From Cytobacillus solani (GTDB lineage: Bacteria > Bacillota > Bacilli > Bacillales > Cytobacillaceae): 64,000 nucleotides of DNA. How positions within the stretch are numbered: the stretch's first letter is position 1; every line of letters begins with the position of its first letter. A program made the translations under genes and the position numbers. Shown here one piece after another: positions 35,447 to 44,769 of the stretch. Where the stretch lies: assembly GCF_001420595.1 (NCBI RefSeq), contig NZ_LJIX01000006.1, positions 2,589,058 to 2,653,057 on the forward strand. The letters run 5' to 3'. A model generated the notes under the pieces. The model had not been told where the DNA came from. It did not search any database and worked only from the letters and a program-made list of their open reading frames with translations.

Positions 35447-35722
35447 CTAATTCCAGCCTAATATTGAAAAAATGTGTTCAATATTATAAATAATAATTAA
35501 TCCTAAAATTAGAAAAATAAGTGTGGTAATATATTGTTTTGAGTTTTTAATATACTTCCACTCCATAAAAGATTGAGAACCTGATAAAAAAGTAAGATAA
35601 ACTATCCAAAACCACTTTAGACTTATGCTACTTTTAAATTTTCCGATTGTCTTGTGTAAGTATTCTGCTTCCATAATAAAAAATCGTCTTTCCTTTTTTG
35701 AAAAAACGAAGCCGTTAATCAA
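35447..35722 (-). CDS. Small membrane protein, up to 91 residues
   Basis: Two predicted helices (about 35-52 and 66-85). The TTG at 35722 overlaps the stop of the preceding small gene (TTGATTAA), suggesting coupled translation; an internal ATG at 35674 is the alternative and neither has a strong RBS. Not recognised. Confidence 0.45.
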   Translation of the reverse strand: MINGFVFSKKERRFFIMEAEYLHKTIGKFKSSISLKWFWIVYLTFLSGSQSFMEWKYIKNSKQYITTLIFLILGLIIIYNIEHIFSILGWN

Positions 35723-35915
35723 ACATTGTAAATGCGACAGCTATTGGATAAAGTGGAACACCAACAATGAACATCCCAGCCAAAAGGTAACATACACTTG
35801 TGAAAATAAATTTATAGAAATCATAACTTACCCCAGCTAAATCTTCTATAAACCTTGCCAAAAGTAACCGATCCTTTCCTACCCGATATTTAATATTTTC
35901 CCATAAACTTACCAC
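35715..35915 (-). CDS. Small hydrophobic protein, 66 residues
   Basis: GTG start, one or two C-terminal membrane helices (FIFTSVCYLLAGMFIVGVPLYP), N-terminal basic amphipathic part. It overlaps the next small membrane gene by 8 nt. Such pairs can be toxin/immunity or signalling peptides, but nothing in the sequence shows that. Weak RBS. Confidence 0.45.
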   Translation of the reverse strand: MVSLWENIKYRVGKDRLLLARFIEDLAGVSYDFYKFIFTSVCYLLAGMFIVGVPLYPIAVAFTMFD

Positions 35916-35989
35916 TTCTACAAAACCTTAAGAAATCCCTTCTTATTTCACTAAACCCCTTTATTCGTACAATTCACTATATGAAAAAA

Positions 35990-36013
35990 GCGTCAATCCT
36001 TTTAGATTAACGC
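35990..36013 (-). repeat. Dispersed hairpin repeat copy after the EamA gene
   Basis: GCGTTAATC / GATTGACGC around TAAAAG on the minus strand, then TTTTTTCATATAG. About 170 nt past the transporter stop. Confidence 0.6.
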
Positions 36014-36184
36014 AACTCGTAACATTAAATACAATTCTTCACCCTGTAAAAAAGTTAAGTATTGTCTATCGTTCTGTAGGGTATGGAAAAGATTATTTAA
36101 TTATACTTTATATTAAACTCTTAATCTAAAAACACTTTAAAATGCAAAACAATGGGAATCAAATGGTCCGCACTGTTTTTATCA

Positions 36185-37078
36185 TTATTCGGCTCGTGTT
36201 TTCATTAAATGTTTTAGAAGATTGATTGATCTAACTTCACTAACAAATGTAGAGCCTAGTAGCAATGCACCACCAAGCATTTGAACAATTGTCAATTGCT
36301 CTTGCAATATAATTGCAGAAATCAATATAGCTACAAATGGATCCACGTAACTTAGCATAGCTATATTCTGTCCTTTTAAATTCTCCATACCAGCGAAAAA
36401 CAACCAAAATCCAATCCCAGTATTGATGATCCCTAAAATGAAAATAAAAGGAATGGAAGAACTTGATACTTCAAAGATACCAAAGCCAGAAGTCAAGAAA
36501 ACATATGGCATTAGGAGCAAAGTAGTTATTCCAAGCTGAATGATAGTCAGCTCTAACTTTTCCATATCTATAATAAATTTATTTAAAAGCAATAACGCGG
36601 CGTAAAATGCTGCTGCGATTAATCCAAAGGAAAGCCCAAGTATATCATCAGATCTAGATGCGCTGATGCCTTCTCCTACAATCATTAACATACCTATGAG
36701 CGCAACACCAATACACACAATTTTTTTAATGGATAATTGTTCACGAAGTACAAAGGGAGAAAGAATCATCACAAACACAGGTGCAAAGTAATAACCTAGC
36801 GTTGCATTGGCAATTGTCGTATGGTCATACGATTGGTAAAGAAATATCCAATTTCCTCCCAATGCAATTCCTGAAAGAATCAAGAATAAAGCATTCGATT
36901 TAACTAAATTCCACGATATTCTTTTCTTAATCATAATGAATATTAACAGTAAAAATAAGAAACCTATGAAACTGCTTAGTAAAGCTCTTTCGCTCGAAGA
37001 CAAATTAATGTATCGAACAACTAAACCAATTGTTCCAAAAATAATCATTGATAATATAAACTGAATTTTAGATTTCAA
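36185..37078 (-). CDS. EamA/DMT-family transporter
   Basis: A 297-residue drug/metabolite transporter with ten membrane helices in two EamA halves. The first half shows ALFLILSGIALGGNWIFLYQSYDHTTIANA, the second SYVDPFVAILISAIILQEQLT, both typical. TTG start overlapping the stop of the small upstream gene (TTGAAATCTAA); GAGGGAG lies 6 nt upstream. Divergent LysR gene next door is the probable regulator. Substrate unknown. Confidence 0.9.
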   Translation of the reverse strand: MKSKIQFILSMIIFGTIGLVVRYINLSSSERALLSSFIGFLFLLLIFIMIKKRISWNLVKSNALFLILSGIALGGNWIFLYQSYDHTTIANATLGYYFAPVFVMILSPFVLREQLSIKKIVCIGVALIGMLMIVGEGISASRSDDILGLSFGLIAAAFYAALLLLNKFIIDMEKLELTIIQLGITTLLLMPYVFLTSGFGIFEVSSSSIPFIFILGIINTGIGFWLFFAGMENLKGQNIAMLSYVDPFVAILISAIILQEQLTIVQMLGGALLLGSTFVSEVRSINLLKHLMKTRAE

Positions 37079-37253
37079 TGTCTACTCCCTCGAATCTGCG
37101 AAACAGCTTGTAGTTCGCAGATGAAATTGCTTCATCTGTATTCACTCGTTCAAATGAAAGCTGAAACTTTGTCAATGATTCGTAGACCATTTCTTGTAGC
37201 GGAGACTTATAGATGTCTAATTCTTTTTCCATAACTTCACTCACAAATATCAT
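37068..37253 (-). CDS. Small protein coupled to the EamA transporter
   Basis: A 61-residue soluble frame, MEKELDIYKSPLQEMVYESL in its first half, with AGAAGGTGG 6 nt before the ATG and an 11-nt overlap with the transporter start. The strong RBS and coupling argue for a real gene. No known family. Confidence 0.55.
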   Translation of the reverse strand: MIFVSEVMEKELDIYKSPLQEMVYESLTKFQLSFERVNTDEAISSANYKLFRRFEGVDIEI

Positions 37254-37381
37254 CTTTAACCACCTTCTCTTTTCCCAACTTGAATTTTTAATAGTAATAA
37301 CATATCATATTCACATCTATTACAAAAACGAATGTTTTTCATGAAACGCATGACGAAACCGGATGGATGGAGGAATGAGAT

Positions 37382-38251
37382 TTGAATATCCAAAAATATA
37401 TGGCATTTGTCAAAGCAGTAGAATACGGTAGCTTTACAAAAGCTGCACAAAGCTTGGACTATACACAATCTGGGATCAGCCGTATGATTAACGATTTAGA
37501 AACGGAATGGGAGGTTTCCCTTTTCGAAAGAGGACGTGCAGGAATCAGTTTAACCTCGGATGGTTTAAAGTTACTTCCCCAATTAAAGCGTATCTGTATT
37601 GAACATGAAATCTTAATGACACAGATCGAAGACTTACACGATATGCAGTCCGGGATGATTCGAATTGGGACATTTTCCAGCGTAGCAACCCATTGGCTCC
37701 CTAACATTATTAGAATTTTCAAGAAGGATTACCCAAAGATTGACTTTGAACTTCTGCTTGGTGATTATACAGAAATTGAAAGCTGGATTCAAAATGGACG
37801 TGTTGACTTCGGATTTGTGCGACTGCCGTCAAAAGCAGAGCTTGAAACTACATTTTTGGAGCAAGACCGTTTGCTGGTAGTGATTCCGCAAAATCATCCA
37901 CTCGCTAATTGCAAAAAGTTTCCAATCAACGAACTATTGAACAGTCCGTTTATGCTATTGGAAAAGGGTGCAAAAGCAGAAATCTCTGAAATTTTCGAGA
38001 AGCACCAAATTTCACCACAAATTAATTTTACAACATGGGATGACTATGCAATTATGTCTATGGTGGAAAACGGGCTAGGAATTAGTATATTACCAGAATT
38101 GATTTTACAGCGTATCCCTCACAAAATTATCGCGAAAGAGCTTGAAGTTCCTGCTTTTAGAAATATTGGTATTGCCACAAGAGAACAAAAATCACTTTCC
38201 CTTGCGTCCAAAAGATTTTTAGAATATTTATCATATAGAAACAGGGAGTGA
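37382..38251 (+). CDS. LysR-family transcriptional regulator
   Basis: A 289-residue regulator: N-terminal winged helix-turn-helix (residues 1-60, FVKAVEYGSFTKAAQSLDYTQSGISRMI) and a periplasmic-binding-like effector domain (about 90-289, MIRIGTFSSVATHWLPNII). TTG start, GGAGG 9 nt upstream. It is divergent from the EamA transporter and its small partner with a 128-nt intergenic region, the standard LysR-target layout. Effector unknown. Confidence 0.92.
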   Translation: MNIQKYMAFVKAVEYGSFTKAAQSLDYTQSGISRMINDLETEWEVSLFERGRAGISLTSDGLKLLPQLKRICIEHEILMTQIEDLHDMQSGMIRIGTFSSVATHWLPNIIRIFKKDYPKIDFELLLGDYTEIESWIQNGRVDFGFVRLPSKAELETTFLEQDRLLVVIPQNHPLANCKKFPINELLNSPFMLLEKGAKAEISEIFEKHQISPQINFTTWDDYAIMSMVENGLGISILPELILQRIPHKIIAKELEVPAFRNIGIATREQKSLSLASKRFLEYLSYRNRE

Positions 38252-38395
38252 AAAAGTGTGATGGAGAAATCATTTAATCACATTGTTAAAACACTCCATC
38301 ATTTTAATCATGATTTCTCTTCCCACTTTCTTAAACGAATATAAAAGAGTCTGTCTAAAATATCTCAAATAACTCTTAATAATGCTTCTTGTACA

Positions 38396-38465
38396 ACCTG
38401 CCTCTATAGTTAAATAAGAAAAGCGATGCTTCGTAATCGAAGTATCGCTACCCGTTAGTTAAAAT
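38396..38465 (-). repeat. Dispersed hairpin repeat, best-preserved copy
   Basis: Minus strand: TTTTAACTAACGGG, stem GCGATACTTC / GAAGCATCGC around GATTAC, TTTTCTTATTTAAC, then CTATAGAGGCAGGTT. Lies about 110 nt past the TetR stop codon. The CTAACGGG left flank and CTATAGAGGCAGG right flank are copies of one short direct repeat. Confidence 0.75.
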
Positions 38466-38573
38466 GTCCTCTTTTAGTAAGTTGTTTTCAAAAGAGATGT
38501 TATAGGCTCGTGTCCAATAATTATCTCGATTAGTTATGTGACTTCTTGAGATCAACAACTGCAGTTATGGTTG

Positions 38574-39155
38574 TTAGCAGAACTCCCTAACTATCTGCTT
38601 CTTTATTTCATTTAAAGGGAAATTTTTAGGGTAGGAGATTATCATTAGCATGACCCCGTGAAGGGTGGATGAAAAATACAATGACCGTTTTCTTGGCTCT
38701 TCGATTCCTAACTTTTCAAAAATCTTGCATTGAATTTCAAACTGATTTGCATTTTCTTCTATAAGCACTTTACTGTATTTATTTAATAGCTCATCTTCCT
38801 CCGGCTGTGTTTGCAAATTTAAATAAAACCGAAACTCTGCCGGATTTTCATAAACATGATCTAGTGCATGTTCAATAATATATTTTAGTTGGTCTTCAGG
38901 TCTTTCAAATCTTATTGCATTACTCATAACTTCACTTACTCCAGTAACTCTAGAACTGATCATATATGCAAGAAGTTCCTCTTTCCCTTTAAAATAATTG
39001 TAAAGCAAACCTTTAGAGACACCAGCGTGTGAGGCGACTTCACTTATTGAAGTTGTATGATAGCCTTTTTTTATAAATAACCCCATCGCAGTTTCAAGGA
39101 TTTTCTCCTTGGATAAATGACGAATACGCTCGTTTTCTTCTACTGTTCGTGGCAT
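38574..39155 (-). CDS. TetR/AcrR-family regulator
   Basis: A 193-residue repressor. The N-terminal helix-turn-helix is clear (KILETAMGLFIKKGYHTTSISEVASHAGVSKGLLYNYF), and the C-terminal helical domain is of the ligand-binding type. Starts 6 nt after the alpha/beta-hydrolase stop, so the two form an operon, and a near-perfect TetR-type palindrome overlies the operon promoter. Probably self-regulating, with the hydrolase substrate or product as effector. Confidence 0.92.
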   Translation of the reverse strand: MPRTVEENERIRHLSKEKILETAMGLFIKKGYHTTSISEVASHAGVSKGLLYNYFKGKEELLAYMISSRVTGVSEVMSNAIRFERPEDQLKYIIEHALDHVYENPAEFRFYLNLQTQPEEDELLNKYSKVLIEENANQFEIQCKIFEKLGIEEPRKRSLYFSSTLHGVMLMIISYPKNFPLNEIKKQIVREFC

Positions 39156-39161
39156 AGCACT

Positions 39162-39911
39162 TCATCCCTTTAAAAATTTGATTATCGATTGAGACACTTG
39201 TTCCGGATGTGTTAATGTCACCATATGGTCGGCTCCTGCAATTTCAGTAAATTCTATGTTAGGAACCAGCTTGAACGATTCAGCAACCGCATAATTATCC
39301 GGAATATCCTCTGTTCCAATTATGAAAAGCGTATTCGCTTTAATACTTCCAAGCCTTTCTATAGAAGGTGGATCAGACCAAATGATCTCAAAGGATTGCC
39401 ACTCAAATGTATTTATTATATGTTGGCGAATCATATCAATCATTAATTCACGATGTGTGCTGTTCATCACAATGCGGTTGGTTGGTACAGCAAGCGCTAA
39501 TTGAACCATCTTTTCAACATTCGGTGCAGCTTCACTAACTTCTTTCATACTATTTTGAAATTCTTTTGAGTAATTAAATCCTGTTAGTCCAGGAGCAATT
39601 AATATAAGCTCAGATACTTTATCCGGGTAAGTTAGCGAAAATTCAGTAGCTATTTGGCCACCCATGGAATGCCCAATAATTACTGCATTCTCTATCTTCA
39701 GGTGTTCCAAGAGCATTCTTAAATCCTCAACATAATTAACAGGCTGTAAGAGAGAAGGAGACTTTCCGGCACCCCTGCCATCAAAGGTAATCACCAAAAA
39801 ATGTTTTGACAAAACTGGAGCAATATAAGTCCAGTCACGGATATCTGAACCACCACTATGAATAAGAACCAGAGGTTTTCCACGTCCTTTAACCTCATAA
39901 TATAAATCCAC
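39162..39911 (-). CDS. Alpha/beta-fold hydrolase
   Basis: A 249-residue cytoplasmic hydrolase. The oxyanion motif LVLIHSGGSD, the nucleophile elbow VIIGHSMGGQIA (Ser about residue 84), acid in IIGTEDIPDN and the catalytic His in GADHMVTLTHPEQV are visible. GTG start with GAGGTG 5 nt upstream. First gene of an operon with a TetR repressor. Ester, lactone or C-C substrate cannot be told. Confidence 0.9.
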   Translation of the reverse strand: MDLYYEVKGRGKPLVLIHSGGSDIRDWTYIAPVLSKHFLVITFDGRGAGKSPSLLQPVNYVEDLRMLLEHLKIENAVIIGHSMGGQIATEFSLTYPDKVSELILIAPGLTGFNYSKEFQNSMKEVSEAAPNVEKMVQLALAVPTNRIVMNSTHRELMIDMIRQHIINTFEWQSFEIIWSDPPSIERLGSIKANTLFIIGTEDIPDNYAVAESFKLVPNIEFTEIAGADHMVTLTHPEQVSQSIIKFLKG

Positions 39912-39953
39912 TCGAACACCTCATCTCGTCAATATTTTATAATTCAAATTAAT

Positions 39954-39987
39954 TTTATTATTGACTGAACGTTTAGTCAATAATAAA
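39954..39987 (-). promoter_or_regulatory. TetR-type operator over the hydrolase promoter
   Basis: TTATTGACTGAAC and GTTTAGTCAATAA form a 34-bp palindrome with one central mismatch. On the minus strand its TTGACT is a -35, followed after 17 bp by TAAAAT. Binding of the downstream-encoded TetR protein would block the promoter. Confidence 0.75.
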
Positions 39988-40102
39988 TTAGAAAAACGCC
40001 TATTTTATTCCAAAATTCTGCCCTGTTTGTTGAATAATAAAAAACAGCCTGATCGGTATTTGGATATTCAACTAATGCTGTCATATAGTTAAATACGAAA
40101 AA

Positions 40103-40126
40103 CGATACTTCGTTATTGAAGTATCG
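40103..40126 (-). repeat. Dispersed hairpin repeat copy
   Basis: CGATACTTC / GAAGTATCG around AATAAC, then TTTTTCGTATTTAACTATATG on the minus strand. Between the hydrolase operon and the SatA-like remnant. Confidence 0.65.
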
Positions 40127-40333
40127 CACCTTTTAATATAAGTATAAATTCTCAGAATCAAACTTTACCGTAACAAAATCTATTCCCTTAACGTGTATGG
40201 ACATATAAAATAGACGCCTTCTAACTTAGGAAAAGCGCCACATATGAAAGATCGTTATCCTAATCGTAACGACTCCATCGCTAAGGGACTATTCAAATAT
40301 TAAATACCAAAATATCGCAACTTCTTCAGTTAG

Positions 40334-40456
40334 CTAATTGATGCCTTTGTAGACAAGTTTGTCAAATCCACCAATAATGAACCCATACCGTTCATAAAAC
40401 TTACATTCACTTACATTATTATTTTGTGTCTCTAACATAATACTGTTACAGGAAAG
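40334..40456 (-). pseudogene. C-terminal remnant of a SatA-like acetyltransferase
   Basis: The frame reads SIMLETQNNNVSECKFYERY, GFIIGGFDKLVYKGIN and a stop. The LETQN-N-V-x-x-C-x-F-Y pattern and G-G-x-D-x-x-x-Y-x-G-x-N end are those of streptothricin acetyltransferases (SatA/Sat4). No upstream coding part or start remains. Confidence 0.7.
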
Positions 40457-40633
40457 TGTAAAATAATAGAACAACGATAATAGAAACACGGATGAAAATT
40501 TGCTTATTTTTCCTTAACTAACTCCCCGATCGTTTATGAGCAACCCTTCACATACACCATATTTATTGAAGACCAAAGTCACATTATCCTCTTCATTCTA
40601 TAATACATATGAGAGATTTTTTATGCGATCAAT

Positions 40634-40975
40634 CTATATAATCCTGTCTAATAAATCCCCCACTTTTTCTGCCATTTCCTGTGGTGGATAGGGCATGTCA
40701 TTTTTTAACCACCATTCCACTACACCTACGTAAGCATTTGCAACAAATTCGGCAACTATCTCTTCGTTTTGACCGAGATTTTTGCCTTTAGTCACATCCA
40801 CGTCTTTTTTGAACTCTTCGATATTATGTTGAACAAACCTGCTGCGAAAATATCTTGCTCCTTCACTCGCCAACATCATCGAAAAAAATAAATAATTACT
40901 TTCAAGATATTCCATACAGATTACTGTCGATTCAACCCAATCCATTTCAGCTTCCAATTCACAAAGATTAGCCAT
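40634..40975 (-). pseudogene. TetR-family regulator lacking its DNA-binding domain
   Basis: 113 residues that fit only the C-terminal ligand domain of a TetR regulator (NYLFFSMMLASEGARYFRSR, then EFVANAYVGVVEWWLKNDMP and MAEKVGDLLDRI). The frame begins exactly where the truncated, oppositely oriented acetyltransferase begins, so both genes lost their 5' ends at one junction near 40975. Confidence 0.75.
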
Positions 40976-41343
40976 GTTTTGGATATGACTTTGGCAAAAA
41001 TATCTCCATCGGAAAAAACGTGTTTTTAAACACAGGGTGTTCCTTCCAAGATAGAGGTGGAATCACTATTGGAGACTGTTCAATGATCGGTATGAATGTC
41101 ACGATTGCAACACTTAATCATGGTTTATCATTAGAAACAAGAAACACGACATCCCCCTCTCCAGACATAATTGGCAAAAATGTGTGGATTGGGTCAAACT
41201 CAACTATACTACCTGGCGTTTCGATTGGCGACAACTCTGTTGTTGCAGCAGGAGCTATGGTGACTAAGGATATTCCAGAAAACACTGTTGTTGCAGGAGT
41301 GCCGGCAAAAGTTGTAAAAAAAATAAGTAATAATTCAAAGTAA
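40976..41343 (+). pseudogene. Hexapeptide acetyltransferase lacking its N-terminus
   Basis: The left-handed beta-helix part of a maltose/galactoside O-acetyltransferase: from FGYDFGKNISIGKNVFLNTG through NVTIATLNHG to IGKNVWIGSNSTILPG and AGVPAKVVKK. The coding look extends upstream of the GTG at 41020 to about 40976 with no start, so roughly the first 75 residues are missing. Confidence 0.8.
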
Positions 41344-41345
41344 TA

Positions 41346-41401
41346 GCACTAAAAGCAAAGAAATTGTTAGAACTATTCTTCCACCTCCTTTGCTTTTAGT
41401 A
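41346..41401 (+). terminator. Perfect 13-bp inverted repeat
   Basis: ACTAAAAGCAAAG and CTTTGCTTTTAGT enclose 29 nt right after the truncated acetyltransferase. No U tract follows, so termination is only likely. Confidence 0.5.
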
Positions 41402-41653
41402 TTCAATCTGTCTTTTCGTTCCGTAATAATTTGAATTTTATTACTTTCATAAGGCCTTATTCTATTAAATACCCCTTTTAATAAAAATAGAGTGCAATTT
41501 TTGGAATTGCACCGTTTAATGAATGACACAATATGATCTTTATCATAAAATCCATTATTTCCCTTTCACTACAACCCCCCGAAAGTTTAAGAGCAATACT
41601 TCACCTTCACAAATTTCCTAAACAAAACTGCTCCGATAGTTCAATAAGAAAAA

Positions 41654-41675
41654 GCTGCCTGATTTGGCAGCCAGA
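41654..41675 (-). terminator. Terminator of maa; right half of a dispersed repeat
   Basis: GCTGCC pairs with GGCAGC around AAATCA; minus strand continues TTTTTCTTATTGAAC and CTATCGGAGCAGTT, the right flank of the repeat family. The stem sequence itself differs from the other copies. Confidence 0.75.
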
Positions 41676-41689
41676 TCTTAAAGTGAAAA

Positions 41690-42250
41690 TTATATTTCAA
41701 TATATTTTATGATTTTTGCTGGATTACCACCAACTACAACGTTATCTGGTACATCTTTAGTAACTACAGCACCGGAAGCGATAACGACATTGTTTCCAAC
41801 CGTTACTCCAGGATTTATTACTGCGCTCCCACCAATCCACACATTGTTTCCAATAGCAATCGGTTTTGCATATTCTTTACCTGAATTACGTTCAATGGGA
41901 TGAAGTGGATGTGCTGCAGTATATATCTGTACCCCAGGCGCAAGCATACAATTATCCCCAAAACGTACTTCACATACATCTAAGATGGTACAATCAAAGT
42001 TTGCAAAAAAGTTTTCACCTACATGTGTATTATAACCATAATCAAAGCGTATATTTGGCTCCATATATACGTTTTCCCCAGTTGAACCGAGTAATTCCTT
42101 TAATAATTCAGTTCGCTTTTCTCCTTCAGTTTCTAAAGTTTGATTATAAATCCTAACCTTTCGTCTTGCTTCCTTACGTTCCTTCAACAGGACTGCATCA
42201 GCTGGATTATACATTTCTCCATCCAACATTTTTTCTTTTTCGGTTTTCAT
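41690..42250 (-). CDS. maa: Maltose O-acetyltransferase-type sugar acetyltransferase
   Basis: A 186-residue trimeric acetyltransferase: N-terminal Mac domain ([21 protein letters not shown]) and a left-handed beta-helix of hexapeptide repeats, with the catalytic His in [14 protein letters not shown] and [19 protein letters not shown] near the end. I take ATG 42250; AGTAGG is upstream. It moves an acetyl group from CoA to a sugar hydroxyl. The truncated relative 350 nt away is a different gene, not a duplicate. Confidence 0.92.
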   Translation of the reverse strand: MKTEKEKMLDGEMYNPADAVLLKERKEARRKVRIYNQTLETEGEKRTELLKELLGSTGENVYMEPNIRFDYGYNTHVGENFFANFDCTILDVCEVRFGDNCMLAPGVQIYTAAHPLHPIERNSGKEYAKPIAIGNNVWIGGSAVINPGVTVGNNVVIASGAVVTKDVPDNVVVGGNPAKIIKYIEI

Positions 42251-42434
42251 TTTGTTACCTACTTTCATATGTAATGTACTTACAAATATTCTAGCTCAAT
42301 CACTTTTCTTTTTCACTTACATGCTCCGATAGTCGATAATAATTAGCCGTTTCCGATCCACAAGGTATTCAACTCTATCGCCCGATTATGGTAGATATTA
42401 CGGTATAGTTTCATCAACTATTCCATACGGAAAT

Positions 42435-42515
42435 AAAAAGCTGGCATAAACCAGCAAACCTTAAAGGCGGATTTAATTTGCGATTTTCATGGGCAGCATT
42501 AAATGCCCATGAACA
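42435..42515. other. Two hairpins in the gap before the aminotransferase
   Basis: GCTGG/CCAGC at 42440-42456 with TTTTTATTT on the minus strand looks like an orphan terminator. TTCATGGGCA/TGCCCATGAA at 42487-42514 is a perfect 10-bp inverted repeat without U tract, possibly an operator for the following plus-strand gene. Confidence 0.45.
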
Positions 42516-42615
42516 CTGTTCCTTCAGTAAAAAAATAATTCAAGAATTATTCATAATTTACAAAAGGTAATTATAAATTCTAATGGAATTATTAACCATA
42601 AAAGGCGGTGTAGAA

Positions 42616-43827
42616 ATGAGATATGTATTTAACTCTACTGGATATGAGGTGTATGATACATACATTGTGAGGGGAGAAAACTGCTACTTATACGATGAAC
42701 AAGGTAACAAGATTATTGATTTCGAAGCAGGAGTATGGAGTACCGTTCTTGGACATAGTCATCCACATATTAATGGTGTAATCTATGAGCAGTTACAGAA
42801 TATAATGCATCTTGGGTATCAGTATAAAAGCAGAATCGTCGAAGAAGCTGCAGAAAAAATACTTGGTATTACATCACTTCCTAATGGAAAATGTATTTTC
42901 CTTAGCTCAGGGAGTGAAGCTGTCGAACTAGTCGTTCAAATGGCCAAAAGGATCATGGCAAAGCCTCTATTACTTACCATGTCAGGGTCATATTTAAGTG
43001 CACTTGGGTCTGCTAGCAAAAAAGCAGACAATGAATGGTTTTCTTTTGACTTGAGCCTATGTAAGGGTTGCACTTTTGTAGAAACATGTAATCCTGACTG
43101 CGAAATATTAAAAAAAATCCCATTTGATGACATAGGAGGGTTCGTATTTGAGCCAGGTAATACATCAGGAATGGCCAAATTACCTCCAAAAGGACTTATA
43201 AAAAATATTGTTAAGAGGATAAAGGGACAAGAAGGAATAATTATTGCTAATGAAGTGACTACTGGCATTGGCCGTACTGGTCGCTGGTTTGGTTTCGAGC
43301 ATTACGACATTGTTCCAGATATGGTGGCTATTGGTAAGGGTATAGGAAATGGTTACCCGGTTAGTGTAGCTGTACTTTCCAGTAATATTGCTAAAAGAGT
43401 ATACGGCACAGGCTTCGTTTACGCACAATCACATCAAAATGATGCCTTGGGTAGTGCAGTTGCTCTTGAAGTGATTAAAGTTCTTCAGCAGGAACAATTA
43501 ATAAATAAAAGTGCATTGTTGGGTGAACAATTCAAACGTAAATTGATTGAAATATCTAATGTCAGTCATTTGATTCAGGAAGTTAGAGGTGTTGGAATGA
43601 TGCTTGTTGCAGAGTTTAATGATACTCTTGGCACAGAACATTTATCAGGAATTCATCGGAATCTGTTTCAATCAGGGTTTTTGGTTGGTTCGAGTTGGAG
43701 GGCTAATCTTCTTCGTTTTTATCCAGCATTGACCATTCGTGAAATTGATATTAATGATATGTTGACCTGTTTGACATCCTTACTAGTAAAAGAGGAAACT
43801 CGATTAAGCTCTAACGATGAACGATAG
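42616..43827 (+). CDS. Class III PLP-dependent aminotransferase
   Basis: A 403-residue cytoplasmic transaminase of the ornithine/GABA/acetylornithine group. LSSGSEAVELVVQMAK is the cofactor phosphate loop, IIANEVTTGIGRTGRWFGFEH the family block with an Asn where most members have Asp (ANEV for DEV), and MVAIGKGIGNGYPVS the Schiff-base lysine. A cysteine cluster (LCKGCTFVETCNPDC, residues about 147-161) is unusual for the family. Start ATG 42616 has GGCGGTG 7 nt upstream. It is a lone plus-strand gene; amino donor unknown. Confidence 0.88.
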   Translation: MRYVFNSTGYEVYDTYIVRGENCYLYDEQGNKIIDFEAGVWSTVLGHSHPHINGVIYEQLQNIMHLGYQYKSRIVEEAAEKILGITSLPNGKCIFLSSGSEAVELVVQMAKRIMAKPLLLTMSGSYLSALGSASKKADNEWFSFDLSLCKGCTFVETCNPDCEILKKIPFDDIGGFVFEPGNTSGMAKLPPKGLIKNIVKRIKGQEGIIIANEVTTGIGRTGRWFGFEHYDIVPDMVAIGKGIGNGYPVSVAVLSSNIAKRVYGTGFVYAQSHQNDALGSAVALEVIKVLQQEQLINKSALLGEQFKRKLIEISNVSHLIQEVRGVGMMLVAEFNDTLGTEHLSGIHRNLFQSGFLVGSSWRANLLRFYPALTIREIDINDMLTCLTSLLVKEETRLSSNDER

Positions 43828-43918
43828 TTACATGCATTTTTTTACTTTTACACCATCCAATTTCGGAGGTGTTTTTTTATAACATAAACTTAATGACGTT
43901 GCGAAATACCATACTATT

Positions 43919-43950
43919 GGAGCGCCAATCCTTATACTAGGAAAGCACCA
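43919..43950 (-). repeat. Degenerate dispersed hairpin repeat copy
   Basis: Minus strand GGTGCTTTCCTAGTATAAGG then ATTGGCGCTCC; arms partly pair. About 110 nt past the CBO0543 gene. Confidence 0.4.
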
Positions 43951-44061
43951 TTTAACGAAAGAGCGTAGTCATATACTAGACTATATTAGATCTTAAATAT
44001 TGCAGAAATGCCATCCAATACTGAACAAAACGAAGGCTCTTTTAGAATAACTTCCCATCAT

Positions 44062-44628
44062 TCAAGAGCGATCTGTTAATTTTTTAAAACTATCCATGTT
44101 GCTGAACCCATACGCTATTAAGAAAGTGGATAGAAAAATAAAAAAGTCATAAATCGTGGACCATCCTTTTGGATTGTAATAATCAATCATTGCAAAAAAA
44201 TTCATACCCCCGAAGGCTGCAATTGCAGCAAATATTAAACCTTTTAAAAGTGGATTAGTTCTTGGTTTAATTTGAATAACAAACATGATTGCAACCGGAT
44301 CTAAAGCAAAATGATAAGGGAGAAATAATAGTGGAGCTATTGGTGAAAATTTCATCGGGTAAGACCACAGCCCATAAGCCAAGGCTATAAGATCAATAAT
44401 TAGTGATATAATGATGGTTACAAAGCCTCCAATTAGAAGCCGACCCGTACTTTCCTTATCTCTAAACAGAAACCAAACTATCCATGGAATAATAAATAAT
44501 CCAACCCCAAACCACCATTCCCATGTAAACATATAAGCGTTAACGACTGCTTCGGACATTAAATTATTCACTTTAATTAGCAGTTCGTATGCATTTTCCG
44601 TTTGTTTCATGCCTTCTTCAACTGTCAT
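44062..44628 (-). CDS. CBO0543-family membrane protein
   Basis: A 188-residue integral membrane protein with five helices, matching the CBO0543 family by length and by WEWWFGVGLFIIPWIVWFLFRD, ALAYGLWSYPMKFSPI and the ending KGWSTIYDFFIF. Common in spore-forming Firmicutes, function unknown. GGTTGGGTTGAAG precedes the ATG. Confidence 0.82.
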   Translation of the reverse strand: MTVEEGMKQTENAYELLIKVNNLMSEAVVNAYMFTWEWWFGVGLFIIPWIVWFLFRDKESTGRLLIGGFVTIIISLIIDLIALAYGLWSYPMKFSPIAPLLFLPYHFALDPVAIMFVIQIKPRTNPLLKGLIFAAIAAFGGMNFFAMIDYYNPKGWSTIYDFFIFLSTFLIAYGFSNMDSFKKLTDRS

Positions 44629-44769
44629 ACTTCAACCCAACCCCACCATTTTGTATGTCTTAAGGGTTATCTTTTGCAATTTATCTTCCTTCTATACTTT
44701 AACTGTTTTCAATTTTGTTCCTAGTAAGTTCGGCAACAATAACAAGAATCAAATGATTGATATAAATAT

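Noticed and set aside
41335-41529. 64-codon minus-strand frame ending in a leucine-rich stretch
   Set aside because: It overlaps a terminator-like inverted repeat. The GGAGGTGG inside it is not spaced before a usable start codon.
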